NCBI GenBank assembly: GCA_050699715.1
Contig: JBOHFR010000018.1
Location: forward strand, 1 to 64,000
Direction: 5' to 3'
From: GCA-003244245 sp050699715
GTDB taxonomy: Bacteria; Actinomycetota; Actinomycetes; Mycobacteriales; Pseudonocardiaceae
Length of the DNA: 64,000 nt
In this document: positions 44,529 to 53,518 of the stretch, piece after piece
How the letters are laid out: every line of letters starts with the position of its first letter
Numbering within the stretch: the stretch's first letter is position 1
Notes under the pieces: model-generated
What the model saw: the letters and a program-made list of their open reading frames with translations, nothing else
What the model was told of the DNA's origin: nothing
The model's database searches: none
Program-made: the position numbers and the translations under genes

Positions 44529-45914
44529 ATGAGCACGACCGAGGCAACAGCGCCGGCTATGCCGGCTCGCGGGGGGCGATGGATCGACCACTGGGAGCCG
44601 GAAGATCCCGAGTTCTGGGAGCAGACGGGCAAGCGGGTGGCGAAGCGAAACCTGTGGGTCTCAGTCTTCGTCGAGCACATCGGGTTCTCGATATGGACGG
44701 TCTGGTCGACGCTCGTGCTCTTCATGGGCCCCGCGTACCACATCGACCCGGCGGGGAAGTTCTTCCTGGTGGCGTTGCCCGCGCTGGTCGGAGGGCTGGT
44801 CCGGATCCCCTACACGATGGCGCCGGCCCGGTTCGGCGGGCGCAACTGGACCATCGTCAGTGCACTGCTGCTGCTCGTCCCGACCGTCCTGGCGCTCATC
44901 GTCATGCACCCAGGCACGTCCTACATCACGTTTCTGGTGGTCGCGGCGCTCGGTGGGCTGGGCGGTGGCAACTTCGCCTCGTCCATGGTCAACATCAACG
45001 CCTTCTTCCCGGAGGGCCAGAAGGGCTGGGCGCTCGGGCTCAACGCCGGCGGCGGGAACATCGGCGTGCCCGTGATGCAGCTGCTCGGCTTGCTGGTGAT
45101 CGCGACCGTCGGCGCCGCCTACCCCCGTCTGGTGGTGGTCAGCTACGTCCCGATGATCATCGTTGCCGCGGTGTGGGCGGCGCTGTCCATGGACAACATC
45201 TCCTCGCTGAGCAACGACACCGGCGCGCTGCGTGAAGCAGTCCGGGAGCGGCAGACCTGGGTGGTGGCGTTCCTCTACATTGGTAGTTTCGGCTCGTTCA
45301 TCGGCTACAGCTTCGCCTTCGGCCTGGTACTGCAGACCCAGTTCGGCCGCACCCCGCTGCAGACCGCCTCGGTCGTGTTCCTCGGTCCGCTGATCGGCTC
45401 GGTGATGCGCCCGATCGGTGGTTGGCTGGCTGACCGGTTCAGCGGCGCGAAGGTCAGCCTCGGCACCTTCATCGGCATGGCTTTGGCGACCGGTGTGGTG
45501 ATCGTGGCGTCCGAACAGAAGTCCCTGACGCTGTTCACCACCGGCTTCATCAGCCTGTTCGTGCTCTCCGGAATCGGCAACGGCTCCACTTACAAGATGA
45601 TCCCGTCGATCTTCAATCTGCAGGCGCGACGCGCAATCGCATCCGGCGAGCCTCGGCAGCCCGCGCTGATGAAGGCCCGCCGGCTGTCCGGCGCGGTGAT
45701 CGGGATCGCCGGCTCGATGGGCTCGATGGGCGGGGTGCTCATCAACTTGGCCTTCCGGGAGTCCTTCAGCACCATGAAGTCCGGGATACCCGCTTTCTGG
45801 TCTTTCCTGGCCTTCTACGCAGCGTGCGTCCTCGTCATCTATCTGGTCTACCTACGCCGGGCACCCGTCACCGTGATGTCCGAGCAGCCGGGTCTGGCCT
45901 ACGTCCAGGTGTGA
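44529..45914 (+). CDS. narK: Nitrate/nitrite transporter NarK
   Basis: A major-facilitator protein with 12 predicted membrane helices, 461 residues. Nitrate signature GGGNFASSMVNINAFFPEG then GWALGLNAGGGNIGVPVMQ; a second Gly-rich signature is SGIGNGSTYKMIPSIF. AGGAGG precedes the ATG. It likely brings nitrate or nitrite in for the adjacent NirBD. Confidence 0.93.
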   Translation: MSTTEATAPAMPARGGRWIDHWEPEDPEFWEQTGKRVAKRNLWVSVFVEHIGFSIWTVWSTLVLFMGPAYHIDPAGKFFLVALPALVGGLVRIPYTMAPARFGGRNWTIVSALLLLVPTVLALIVMHPGTSYITFLVVAALGGLGGGNFASSMVNINAFFPEGQKGWALGLNAGGGNIGVPVMQLLGLLVIATVGAAYPRLVVVSYVPMIIVAAVWAALSMDNISSLSNDTGALREAVRERQTWVVAFLYIGSFGSFIGYSFAFGLVLQTQFGRTPLQTASVVFLGPLIGSVMRPIGGWLADRFSGAKVSLGTFIGMALATGVVIVASEQKSLTLFTTGFISLFVLSGIGNGSTYKMIPSIFNLQARRAIASGEPRQPALMKARRLSGAVIGIAGSMGSMGGVLINLAFRESFSTMKSGIPAFWSFLAFYAACVLVIYLVYLRRAPVTVMSEQPGLAYVQV

Positions 45915-45915
45915 T

Positions 45916-45947
45916 GAAACAACACGGAAACACTGTGTTCACGAAAT
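45916..45947. promoter_or_regulatory. GlnR-like 11-bp periodic site upstream of nirB
   Basis: GAAAC-n6-GAAAC-n6-TTCAC runs directly after the narK stop. The AC pairs at 45919, 45930 and 45941 have the AC-n9-AC spacing known for actinobacterial GlnR boxes. It sits 90-120 bp before the nirB start, a suitable place for nitrogen-limitation activation. One AC-n9-AC pair also lies before narK at 44479-44491. Confidence 0.55.
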
Positions 45948-45970
45948 GCGCTCACCATGTCATCAGGGTA

Positions 45971-46017
45971 GCGGGTGGGTGAGCTGCTCGGTCGCTGCGA
46001 GCAGCTCACCCACCCGC
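45971..46017 (+). repeat. 20-bp hairpin in the nirB leader
   Basis: Perfect 20-bp arms (left begins GCGGGTGGGTGAGC) with loop GTCGCTG, ending six bases before the GGAGGG ribosome site of nirB. No U-run follows. It could end narK transcripts or control nirB translation. Confidence 0.85.
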
Positions 46018-46035
46018 TGCGCAGGAGGGAACAGC

Positions 46036-48582
46036 ATGATGCGTACTGTCGTCGTCGCAGGCCACGGCATGGTTGGCCACCGGCTGGTGGAGGCTCTGAT
46101 CGGCCGGGACGTCCAGCGGCAATGGCGGATCGTGGTGCTCGCCGAGGAGGGCAGGCCGGCGTACGACCGGGTTGCCCTCTCATCGTATGCGGAGTCCTGG
46201 GACGCCGACGCGTTGACCCTGCCGGCCGTCCAGGACGACCGGGTGGAGCTACGGCTGGGTGACCCTTGCGTGCGGATCGATCCGCGCAAGCACACCATCC
46301 ACACCGCGTCGGGATGCCGGGTGGCCTACGACGCGCTGGTGCTGGCCACTGGGTCGGCACCGTTCGTGCCCCCGGTACCTGGCCACGACCTGCCCGGTTG
46401 CTACGTCTACCGGACCCCGGAGGACCTCGACGCCATCCGCGCGGCGGCGCAGCGCGCGATGCTCACCACGGCGGCCGGACGGCGCTCCGGGGTGGTGGTC
46501 GGCGGCGGGCTGCTCGGCTTGGAGGCCGCGCATGCGCTGCGCCAGCTGGGGCTGTCCCCGCACGTGGTCGAGATCGCGCCCCGGCTGATGCCGATGCAGG
46601 TGGACGAGGGCGGTGGCGCGCTGCTGCGCCGGTTCATCGAGGGCCTCGGGGTGCGGGTGTACTGCGGGCACGCCACGGCGGCCATCGAACCCGACCGGGG
46701 GCGGATGCTGGTCCGCCTGGCCGATGGTACCGAGCTGGACACCGACGTCGTGGTGTTCTCCGCCGGGGTGCGTCCCCGTGACCAGCTGGCTCGCGACGCT
46801 GGGTTGCCCCTCGGTGAGCGCGGTGGCGTGCTGGTCGACGCTCGCTGCCGGACCTCCGACGAGGACATCTGGGCGATCGGGGAGTGCGCCGCGGTGCAGG
46901 GCCGCTGCTACGGGTTGGTCGCACCCGGCTACGCGATGGCCGAGGTGGTGGCCGACCGGCTGCTCGGCGGCAACGCCACCTTCCCCGGCGCGGACATGTC
47001 CACCAAGCTCAAGCTGCTCGGGGTCGACGTGGCCAGCTTCGGCGACGCCCTCGGGAAGGCGCAGGGCGCGCTGGAGGTCATCCACAACGACCCCGTCTCC
47101 GGCCGCTACGCCAAGCTCGTCGTCTCCGACGACGCGCGGACGCTGCTCGGTGGGGTGCTGGTGGGCGACGTCGAGGCCTACGGCACGCTGCGCGCCCTGG
47201 TCGGCGCGGCGCTGCCGGCCGACCCCGGTGCGCTGATCTCGCCATCCGGCGGTGAGCTCGACGCGAACGCGTTGCCTGCCGGCGCCCAGGTGTGCTCCTG
47301 CCACGCGGTCACCGTCGAGGCGATCGGTACGGCGGTGCGCGAAGGGGCGAGGTCCGTGCCCGCCCTCAAAGCCTGCACCAAGGCGGGCACCGGGTGCGGC
47401 TCCTGCCTGCCGATGTTGACGAAACTGCTCGCCGCGCAGGGCGTCGAGCAGTCCAAGGCGCTGTGTGAGCACTTCACGCGCAGCCGGGCGGAGCTGTTCG
47501 AGATCGTCGCCGCCACCCGGATCCAGACCTTCTCCGAGCTGGTCGCCAGGCATGGCACGGGCCGAGGCTGTGACATCTGCAAGCCGGCGGTGGCCTCGAT
47601 CCTGGCCTCGCTGAGCGGGGTGCTGGCCCCCGGAAGCCACATCCTGGACGGCGAGCAGGCCACCCTGCAGGACACCAACGACCACTTTCTGGCCAACCTG
47701 CAGCGCAACGGCACCTACTCGGTGATCCCCAGGATCCCCGGCGGTGAGATCACTCCCGAGAAGTTGATCGTCATCGGTGAGGTGGCCCGCGACTTCGGGC
47801 TCTACACCAAGATCACTGGTGGGCAGCGGATCGACCTGTTCGGCGCCCGGGTGGAGCAGCTGCCGGCGATCTGGCGCCGGCTGGTGGACGCCGGGTTCGA
47901 ATCGGGACACGCCTACGGCAAGGCGCTGCGCACCGTGAAGTCCTGCGTGGGCACCGACTGGTGCCGCTACGGGGTGCAGGACTCGGTGGGCCTGGCCATC
48001 GCGCTGGAGCTGCGCTACCGCGGGTTGCGCGCCCCGCACAAGCTCAAGTCCGCAGTCTCCGGCTGCGCCCGGGAGTGCGCCGAGGCCCGCAGCAAGGACT
48101 TCGGGGTGATCGCCACTGAGACTGGCTGGAACCTTTACGTCTGCGGCAACGGCGGTTTCCGGCCCCGGCATGCCGACCTGCTGGTGTCTGATGTGGACAC
48201 CGAGACTCTGGTGCGCACCATCGACCGGTTCTTGATGTTCTACGTGCGCACCGCCGACCGGTTGCAGCGCACCGCGCCGTGGCTGGAGGAGCTGGAAGGC
48301 GGCCTGGACCACCTGCGAGAGGTGATCGTGGGAGACTGCCTCGGGATCTGCGCGGAGCTCGACGCCGCGATGGAGGCGCACGTGGCGGGCTACGCAGACG
48401 AGTGGCGTGGCGTGTTGGAGGACCCGGCAAAGCTGGCCCGGTTCAGCTCGTTTGTCAACGCGCCGGGTGTGCCCGACCCGACCATTGAGTTCGTGCAGGA
48501 GCGTGGCCAGCCAACGCCTGCCCATCGCCGGCGTGGCCAACCGGTTCTGATCGCCGGCCCGAAGCTGGCCGTGGTCCCATGA
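46036..48582 (+). CDS. nirB: NADH-dependent nitrite reductase, large subunit
   Basis: Reduces nitrite to ammonium in assimilation. Domains in order are FAD/NAD(P)-binding reductase (residues 1-400; VVAGHGMVGHRLVE, VVVGGGLLGLEAAHALRQLG), two BFD-type [2Fe-2S] segments (VCSCHAVTVEAIG...GCGSCLP and RGCDICKPAVASI), and sulfite/nitrite reductase domains. The [4Fe-4S]/siroheme cysteines are in SCVGTDWCRYG and SGCARECAEARS. The start is the first ATG of ATGATG, five bases after GGAGGGA; the frame upstream runs through the hairpin. 848 residues, full length. Confidence 0.95.
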   Translation: MMRTVVVAGHGMVGHRLVEALIGRDVQRQWRIVVLAEEGRPAYDRVALSSYAESWDADALTLPAVQDDRVELRLGDPCVRIDPRKHTIHTASGCRVAYDALVLATGSAPFVPPVPGHDLPGCYVYRTPEDLDAIRAAAQRAMLTTAAGRRSGVVVGGGLLGLEAAHALRQLGLSPHVVEIAPRLMPMQVDEGGGALLRRFIEGLGVRVYCGHATAAIEPDRGRMLVRLADGTELDTDVVVFSAGVRPRDQLARDAGLPLGERGGVLVDARCRTSDEDIWAIGECAAVQGRCYGLVAPGYAMAEVVADRLLGGNATFPGADMSTKLKLLGVDVASFGDALGKAQGALEVIHNDPVSGRYAKLVVSDDARTLLGGVLVGDVEAYGTLRALVGAALPADPGALISPSGGELDANALPAGAQVCSCHAVTVEAIGTAVREGARSVPALKACTKAGTGCGSCLPMLTKLLAAQGVEQSKALCEHFTRSRAELFEIVAATRIQTFSELVARHGTGRGCDICKPAVASILASLSGVLAPGSHILDGEQATLQDTNDHFLANLQRNGTYSVIPRIPGGEITPEKLIVIGEVARDFGLYTKITGGQRIDLFGARVEQLPAIWRRLVDAGFESGHAYGKALRTVKSCVGTDWCRYGVQDSVGLAIALELRYRGLRAPHKLKSAVSGCARECAEARSKDFGVIATETGWNLYVCGNGGFRPRHADLLVSDVDTETLVRTIDRFLMFYVRTADRLQRTAPWLEELEGGLDHLREVIVGDCLGICAELDAAMEAHVAGYADEWRGVLEDPAKLARFSSFVNAPGVPDPTIEFVQERGQPTPAHRRRGQPVLIAGPKLAVVP

Positions 48583-48616
48583 CCGCCGACGTCATCCGCT
48601 GTGCATAGGCATCAAT

Positions 48617-48958
48617 ATGATAGCGCAGGTTCAGGCGCACTGGAGTGCGGTGTGCCGCTACGACGACCTCATCCCGGAACGGGGAGTAGCGGCGCTGGTC
48701 GATGGCGTTGCGGTGGCGGTGTTCCGCACCCATGATGGTGCCCTGTACGCACTGTCTAACGTGGACCCTTTCAGCCGGGCCTCGGTGCTCTCGCGAGGGA
48801 TTGTCGGCGACCGAAGGGGGCAGGCGACGGTGGCCTCGCCGATCTACAAGCAGGTCTTCGAGCTGGCCACCGGGGTATGCCTGGACGATCCCAGTGTCAC
48901 GGTGGCGACCTATCCCACGCGGGTGGTCAACGGCACCGTGGAAGTCCGCTCCGGATGA
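48617..48958 (+). CDS. nirD: Nitrite reductase small subunit
   Basis: 113 residues with a Rieske-like fold but without the Cys and His ligands, as usual for NirD (VAVFRTHDGALYALSNVDPF; YKQVFELATGVCLDDP). Partner of NirB. Its TGA overlaps the ATG of the regulator gene. Confidence 0.92.
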   Translation: MIAQVQAHWSAVCRYDDLIPERGVAALVDGVAVAVFRTHDGALYALSNVDPFSRASVLSRGIVGDRRGQATVASPIYKQVFELATGVCLDDPSVTVATYPTRVVNGTVEVRSG

Positions 48959-50097
48959 CTGCGGCATCGCTGCGGTCGAGATCCGGGCCGCTGCCACTGG
49001 CGGGATTCACCGTCGGTGTCACCGCGGCGCGGCGGGCCGCAGAGCTGGGCAGCTTGCTGGAGCGCCGGGGCGCTGAGGTGCTGCACGCCCCGGCGATCCG
49101 GATCGTGCCGCTGGCTGACGACACCGAACTGCACGCCGCCACCGAGCAACTGATCAACCACCCGCCTGACGTGGTGGTGGTCACCACTGGCATCGGGTTC
49201 CGCGGCTGGGTGGAGGCCGCCGACGGGTGGGGGCTGGGCGAGGCGCTGGTCGGTGCGTTGCACCGCTCCACCTTGCTGTCCCGCGGCCCCAAGTCGCGCG
49301 GCGCGGTCCGGGCCGCTGGCCTGACTGACGCCTGGTCGCCCCCGTCGGAGTCCTCAGCGGAGGTGCTGGAGCACCTGCTAGCCGGTGACCTCGAGGGAGT
49401 GCGGGTCGCCGTGCAGCTCCACGGTGAGCCGCTGCCGGACTTCGTCGATGCGCTGAACTGCGCGGGTGCGCGGGTCATCGAAGTGCCCGTCTACCGGTGG
49501 GTGCTGCCGGAGGATCTCGCGCCGCTGGACCGGCTGATCGGGATGGTCCGCGACGGTGGTGTCGACGCGGTGAGCTTCACCAGCGCACCTGCTGCGGCCA
49601 GCGTGCTCAGACGAGCAGGCGAGCTCGGGGTACTGGAGCCGGTGCTGCAACGCCTGCGCCGGGATGTGCTCGCGGTCTGTGTCGGGCCGGTCACTGCGGG
49701 CCCGTTGGTGGCCCGGGACGTGCCCACGGTGCAGCCGGAACGCTCCCGGATCGGCGCGCTGGTGCGCACGTTGTCCGAGACGCTGCCGGCCCGGGCGCCG
49801 CGGTGGCCGGTCGCGGGTCATGTGCTGGAGTTGCGCGGGCATGCCGCAGTGGTTGACGGGGTGCTGCATACCGTGCCACCAACCCCGATGGCCCTGTTGC
49901 GGCTGCTGGCGGCCCGTCCCGGCCGGGTGGTGCCGCGCGCTGAGCTGCTGTCCGTGATGACTGCGGCTGGTGACGATGAGCATGCGGTGGAGACTGCGGT
50001 GGCCCGGTTGCGTGCCGCGCTGGGTACCCCACGGCTGGTGCAGACCGTGGTCAAGCGCGGCTACCGGCTGGCCCTGGATCCCGGAGACTGCCGGTGA
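48955..50097 (+). CDS. nnaR: HemD-like/winged-helix fusion regulator (NnaR type)
   Basis: 380 residues. The first 265 resemble uroporphyrinogen-III synthase (GFTVGVTAARRAAELGSLLE; VSFTSAPAAASVLRRAGELG). The last 100 form an OmpR-type winged helix (PPTPMALLRLLAARPGRVVP; TAVARLRAALGTPRLVQTVV). In Streptomyces and mycobacteria such NnaR proteins act with GlnR on nitrate and nitrite genes. Position after nirD (ATGA overlap) supports that. Whether the HemD part is still catalytic is not visible. Confidence 0.88.
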   Translation: MTAASLRSRSGPLPLAGFTVGVTAARRAAELGSLLERRGAEVLHAPAIRIVPLADDTELHAATEQLINHPPDVVVVTTGIGFRGWVEAADGWGLGEALVGALHRSTLLSRGPKSRGAVRAAGLTDAWSPPSESSAEVLEHLLAGDLEGVRVAVQLHGEPLPDFVDALNCAGARVIEVPVYRWVLPEDLAPLDRLIGMVRDGGVDAVSFTSAPAAASVLRRAGELGVLEPVLQRLRRDVLAVCVGPVTAGPLVARDVPTVQPERSRIGALVRTLSETLPARAPRWPVAGHVLELRGHAAVVDGVLHTVPPTPMALLRLLAARPGRVVPRAELLSVMTAAGDDEHAVETAVARLRAALGTPRLVQTVVKRGYRLALDPGDCR

Positions 50098-50105
50098 CGG
50101 TGCTG

Positions 50106-50159
50106 CGCACCCGTGAGTGGCGATGCGAGTCATGACTCGCATCGCCACTCACGGGTGCG
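50106..50159. repeat. 54-bp perfect palindrome over the cbiX start
   Basis: Two 27-base arms meet with no spacer at GAGTCA/TGACTC; ends are CGCACCCG and CGGGTGCG. It begins nine bases after the nnaR stop, and its right half encodes the first residues of the chelatase. Confidence 0.95.
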
Positions 50160-50821
50160 TTGTCGTGGCCGCCCACGGCACCCGGGATCCCGCTGGCGTC
50201 GCGGTGGCGCGCCAGTTGGTCGCCACGCTGCGCGTCCGACTACCTGGCAGACCGGTGTTGCTCGCCTTCGTCGATGTACTTGGCCCTGGAGTGCGCGAGG
50301 TGGTTGCCGGCGCACCCGGTCCGGTCATCGTCGTTCCGGCATTCCTGAGTTCCGGTTACCACGTGCGGATCGACGTGCCGAGGGAGGTGGCCGCCACCGG
50401 CCGCCAGGACGTCACCATCAGCGCTGCCCTCGGCCCGCACCCGCTCCTGGTGGACGCGGTGGCCGACCGGCTGCGTGCTGCGGGGTGGCGCTGTGGTGAC
50501 GCGGTGGCGCTGGCTGCGGCGGGCTCATCGGATCCGAGGGCGATGGACGACGTGTGGGTTGCGGCCTGCCAGCTGTCCGACAAGGTCGACAGCCAGGTCC
50601 GGGTCGGGTTCGTGGCCACCGGAGCACCACGGGTGGTGCCCCTGGTCGCCGAACTGCGGGCGGGCGGGGAGTCCAGGGTCGCGGTGGTCTCGTGGCTGCT
50701 CGCCCCAGGGCTGTTCTACTCCAAGATCGTTTCGACTGGGGCCGATATGGTGGCCGCACCGCTGGGTGCGCACCCGGAGGTGGTCAACCGGCTGGTCCAG
50801 CTCGCCGAGCCCAGTGCGTGA
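50117..50821 (+). CDS. cbiX: Sirohydrochlorin chelatase-like protein (CbiX/SirB type)
   Basis: Probably inserts Fe into sirohydrochlorin to make siroheme for NirB. The motif CVVVAAHGTRDPAGVAVARQ is the first half-domain; a second half follows DAVALAAAGSSDPRAMDDVW, with metal-site His in the first half only. About 229-234 residues. The start is unsure: GTG 50117, ATG 50123 and ATG 50132 are all inside the palindrome and none has a clear ribosome site. Confidence 0.85.
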   Translation: MAMRVMTRIATHGCVVVAAHGTRDPAGVAVARQLVATLRVRLPGRPVLLAFVDVLGPGVREVVAGAPGPVIVVPAFLSSGYHVRIDVPREVAATGRQDVTISAALGPHPLLVDAVADRLRAAGWRCGDAVALAAAGSSDPRAMDDVWVAACQLSDKVDSQVRVGFVATGAPRVVPLVAELRAGGESRVAVVSWLLAPGLFYSKIVSTGADMVAAPLGAHPEVVNRLVQLAEPSA

Positions 50822-50859
50822 CGCCGTAGCGATTCTGTAGCGCATGCCACTACAGTGGT

Positions 50860-51032
50860 GTGGTGGGTCAGGTGATCGGTCAGCGAGAGCTCCGCAATGA
50901 CAAGGCGGAAATCATGCGTCGGGTCGAGGCGGGGGAGTGTTTCACGGTCACCCGCAATCCATACCCCTCGTCACTCGCGACCTCGGCGGTTTCGCGGGCC
51001 TGGAACGCCTACTCGACGTCGTCGTGGTGTGA
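50860..51032 (+). pseudogene. Collapsed Phd/VapC toxin-antitoxin remnant
   Basis: The first frame reads MVGQVIGQRELRNDKAEIMR then RVEAGECFTVTRN, the N terminus of a Phd/YefM antitoxin. In another frame the end reads VTRDLGGFAGLERLLDVVVV and a stop, the C terminus of a VapC toxin. The middle of both genes is deleted. Confidence 0.75.
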
Positions 51033-51051
51033 CGTTGCCAGCGTTGCGCCG

Positions 51052-51639
51052 TCATGGACGGCGGTGCACGGACACGGCATACGCGCGGGCATCGACGAAT
51101 GGATCACGATCCCATGTGGCGTACCGGGCTTCGAGAGTGAGGCCGGCGTTGGCGCACCACGTGTCGTAGTCCGCGACGGTTGGCCAGCCCTCCTGTAGCT
51201 GAAACCCGGCGATGAGCCGACCGCTCGGCGCCAGGTGCTGCGCGCACGCGATGACCGTCGCCGCCCGCCGGTCGCTTGCCACAAACGGGATGACGTTGCC
51301 GGCAAGCACGACGGCATCGAACCTGGCTGGCAGGTCGAGCTTGCTGAGATCAGCCTGCACCCAGGTCAGCTCGGGCGCCTTCGCGCGCGCCATGCCAATC
51401 ATGTCCGGATCAAGATCCGCACCGACGACGTCGAGCCCGCGTCGAGCCAGCTCGATGGCCACCCGGCCGGTGCCACACCCCCCGTCCAGCACGGAACGAG
51501 GACCGTAGGAGAACACGAAATCCGCTTCGCCATGGGGGTTCGCGCCCGCGGCCTCCATCCGCCGCCAGCGCTCGTCGTAGCCCACCGGGTTGATCTGCCG
51601 ACGCCACTGGCCCCAGTCGTCAGACGGCGACCCGGTCAC
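51052..51639 (-). CDS. Class I SAM-dependent methyltransferase
   Basis: 195 residues. SAM motif LDGGCGTGRVAIELARRGLD with GADLDPDMIGMAR; motif post II DAVVLAGNVIPFVA. GTG start with AGGAG seven bases upstream. Acceptor unknown. Confidence 0.88.
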   Translation of the reverse strand: MTGSPSDDWGQWRRQINPVGYDERWRRMEAAGANPHGEADFVFSYGPRSVLDGGCGTGRVAIELARRGLDVVGADLDPDMIGMARAKAPELTWVQADLSKLDLPARFDAVVLAGNVIPFVASDRRAATVIACAQHLAPSGRLIAGFQLQEGWPTVADYDTWCANAGLTLEARYATWDRDPFVDARAYAVSVHRRP

Positions 51640-51689
51640 ACGTAGACTCCTATCCTCGACGGCACACCCCTGGATCTGGCAGCTCAAGG

Positions 51690-52040
51690 CTATCCCCGGA
51701 GCCGGTCGCTCAGAACGGGATCCTCTCGGTTATCGGAGTAGCACCAGGAGGTCGGGCATGCCAACCACGTGATGCCAAGAACATTGTCCCCCTGGTGTGC
51801 CGTGTCGCGGAGCTGCGCATATCGGATGTGCCCAGCGTCGGTGATCCTGACCCGTCGTGGCACCCCTAGATCTGGATCGGCCAACGCCAGCGACCCGGTG
51901 TCGAGCAGCGTTGGGGAAAACCGGACACCCCTCGCGCACGCCGGGCAGACCTTGCTCGGGTCCAGCTGGTTCCCGGGCAGCGCCGGGCCACCTAGTGGCA
52001 GCTCGCGGGGTACGAACTCGATACCGCACAGCGCCCCGCC
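51690..52040 (-). pseudogene. Zinc-ribbon-like small protein, frameshifted
   Basis: The frame ends in a stop and reads back to ALCGIEFVPRELPLGG and SKVCPACARGVRF, matching the proteins at 39.8 and 9.3 kb. Directly upstream a TGA interrupts the frame. A plausible continuation (WREVDLVGGTVVRRVVVTVD) lies in the frame that follows the narI remnant. The C-terminal extension has two more Cys. Confidence 0.5.
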
Positions 52041-52200
52041 TCAACGGCCTGAGCGCAGGTGAGCACCGTCGCGGTGTTCACCGTGGCGTCCACCGTCACC
52101 ACCACCCGGCGCACCACAGTGCCGCCCACCAGGTCCACCTCCCGCCACAAGATGATCGTGCGGTTGCGGCCTTCGGGATCCTTACCAGTGGCCGACACCG

Positions 52201-52660
52201 CTAGCGGCGTGGAGTGGGGGGTGCGGATACCTCCCAGGCGCGGGCGTAGCGGTACGTGCCGGGGAGGGTGACATCGCGGCTGCGGTAGACGACGTAGGGC
52301 CGGGTCAGGTAACCCAGCGGGCACGGCGCTTCGCCGATAGAGCAGGATCTCCAGCCCAGCGACGGTGGCCAGGCCGGAGAGCGTGCCGAAGGACACCGAC
52401 ATCAGGTGGTAGGCATGCTCGGACACCCCGACGGCCGCAGTCCAGCTCGCGGGGATGGCGATGCCCAGCACGTGCCCGCCGAGCACCGCCAGCAGCCCGA
52501 AGTGGAACAGCGGGCTGCCCAGCCGGAGCAGGCGGCTCTCGTGCAGCTGGGAGGACCGGGTGGTCCAGCCGAACTGGTCGTGCCGGTAGCGCCAGATGTG
52601 GCCGAGCAGGAACGAGGTGAACGCCACGTACGGCACCGTCACCCACAGTAGCCCGGTCAT
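52201..52660 (-). pseudogene. narI: narI (nitrate reductase gamma) with internal deletion
   Basis: The first 105 residues are good NarI (LLGHIWRYRHDQFGWTTRSS; LGSPLFHFGLLAVLGGHVLG; LEILLYRR). The frame then shifts into the C-terminal tail LGYLTRPYVVYRSRD, losing roughly 100 residues with haem-b ligands. ATG overlaps the narJ stop, as in intact nar operons. Confidence 0.85.
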
Positions 52661-53190
52661 CGGCGTTCCTCTCTTTGCTCCGGCATCATCGGGTCCACCC
52701 CGAATGGCTCCAGGCCCACCTCTTCTTCCGGTGGTCCCTGCGCGGCCAGCTCGGCGACCCGGCGCCGGTCGGCCGTGTTGATCTCCGGGAGGGTGGCGCA
52801 CACCGCGTCGAGCAGCGCCCGATAGGGCGACTCGATCTCGTGCAGGGACAGCCTGAGTAGTTCCACCACCGGCCGGTACTCGACCAGCAGCCGCCGGCCG
52901 ACCACCGGGTCGACGGTCGCGGCGAACTCCAGTACCACCGCCAGGTGATCCGGCAACTCGTGCTCGCCCAGGGTGGCACCCGCCGCGCGGTAGGCGTGCT
53001 TGAACCGCAGCAGCGCCATGCCACGCTTGCGCGTGTCGCCGTAGGCGTAGTAGCTCAAGTGCAGGCGCGGCGATCCGCCACACCACGCGCTGATCCTGGT
53101 GCGCGAGCTCGGTGGGCGCCTGCGCCGTGCGGCGGCCCAGCCAGGCCGGGCTCATCAGCAGCTCTACTACACTGAGTAGCTCTGTTGCAG
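52657..53190 (-). pseudogene. narJ: narJ (nitrate reductase chaperone) with internal deletion
   Basis: The C-terminal two thirds are intact (YYAYGDTRKRGMALLRFKHA; LPDHLAVVLEFAATVD). The N terminus (RRTAQAPTELAHQDQRVVWR) lies in another frame just upstream, with about 70 residues missing between. narG and narH are absent, so respiratory nitrate reductase is lost here. Confidence 0.8.
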
Positions 53191-53196
53191 TAAAAT
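53191..53196 (+). promoter_or_regulatory. -10 element of a leaderless toxin-antitoxin promoter
   Basis: TAAAAT lies seven bases before the ATG at 53204 with no ribosome site in between, as in leaderless actinobacterial mRNAs. An alternative ATG at 53195 lies within the element and is therefore unlikely. Confidence 0.5.
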
Positions 53197-53203
53197 GATT
53201 GTC

Positions 53204-53518
53204 ATGTCTACTACATCTCACGGGGAAGAACTCACCGTGCGGGAGGCCGCACGGCGCGTCAACCGCGCAGAGGAGACCATCCGCCGGTGGATCTGGTCAG
53301 GCAAGTTGCCTGCTCGCAAACTCGGCCAGAGCTACCAGGTGCGGGAAAGCGACCTGGACGCGGTCGCCGCCAGCGTGCCCGCGCCCCGCGAGCCCCTGCT
53401 GAGGCTTGGTGAGTGGGTGGCCGAGGTGAGGGGGTGGCGGGCCGGCAACGACGTGCCACCCCGCGGAGGTGCTGGGCAGCTGGTCATCGAGGACCGGGCG
53501 AGCCGTGGCGATCGTTGA
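53204..53518 (+). CDS. Excisionase-type HTH antitoxin
   Basis: 104 residues. HTH_17 domain: LTVREAARRVNRAEETIRRW then SGKLPARKLGQSYQVRESDL. The C-terminal part is probably the toxin-binding segment. The stop lies 14 bp inside the PIN toxin gene. Likely autorepressor. Confidence 0.8.
   Translation: MSTTSHGEELTVREAARRVNRAEETIRRWIWSGKLPARKLGQSYQVRESDLDAVAASVPAPREPLLRLGEWVAEVRGWRAGNDVPPRGGAGQLVIEDRASRGDR

Noticed and set aside
46249..48540. A 763-codon open frame antisense to nirB.
   Set aside because: High-GC third positions open such shadow frames; nirB matches its family end to end.
51992..53221. A 409-codon minus-strand frame read as one protein.
   Set aside because: It merely joins pieces of narJ, narI and an unrelated frame; only the parts with homology are annotated.
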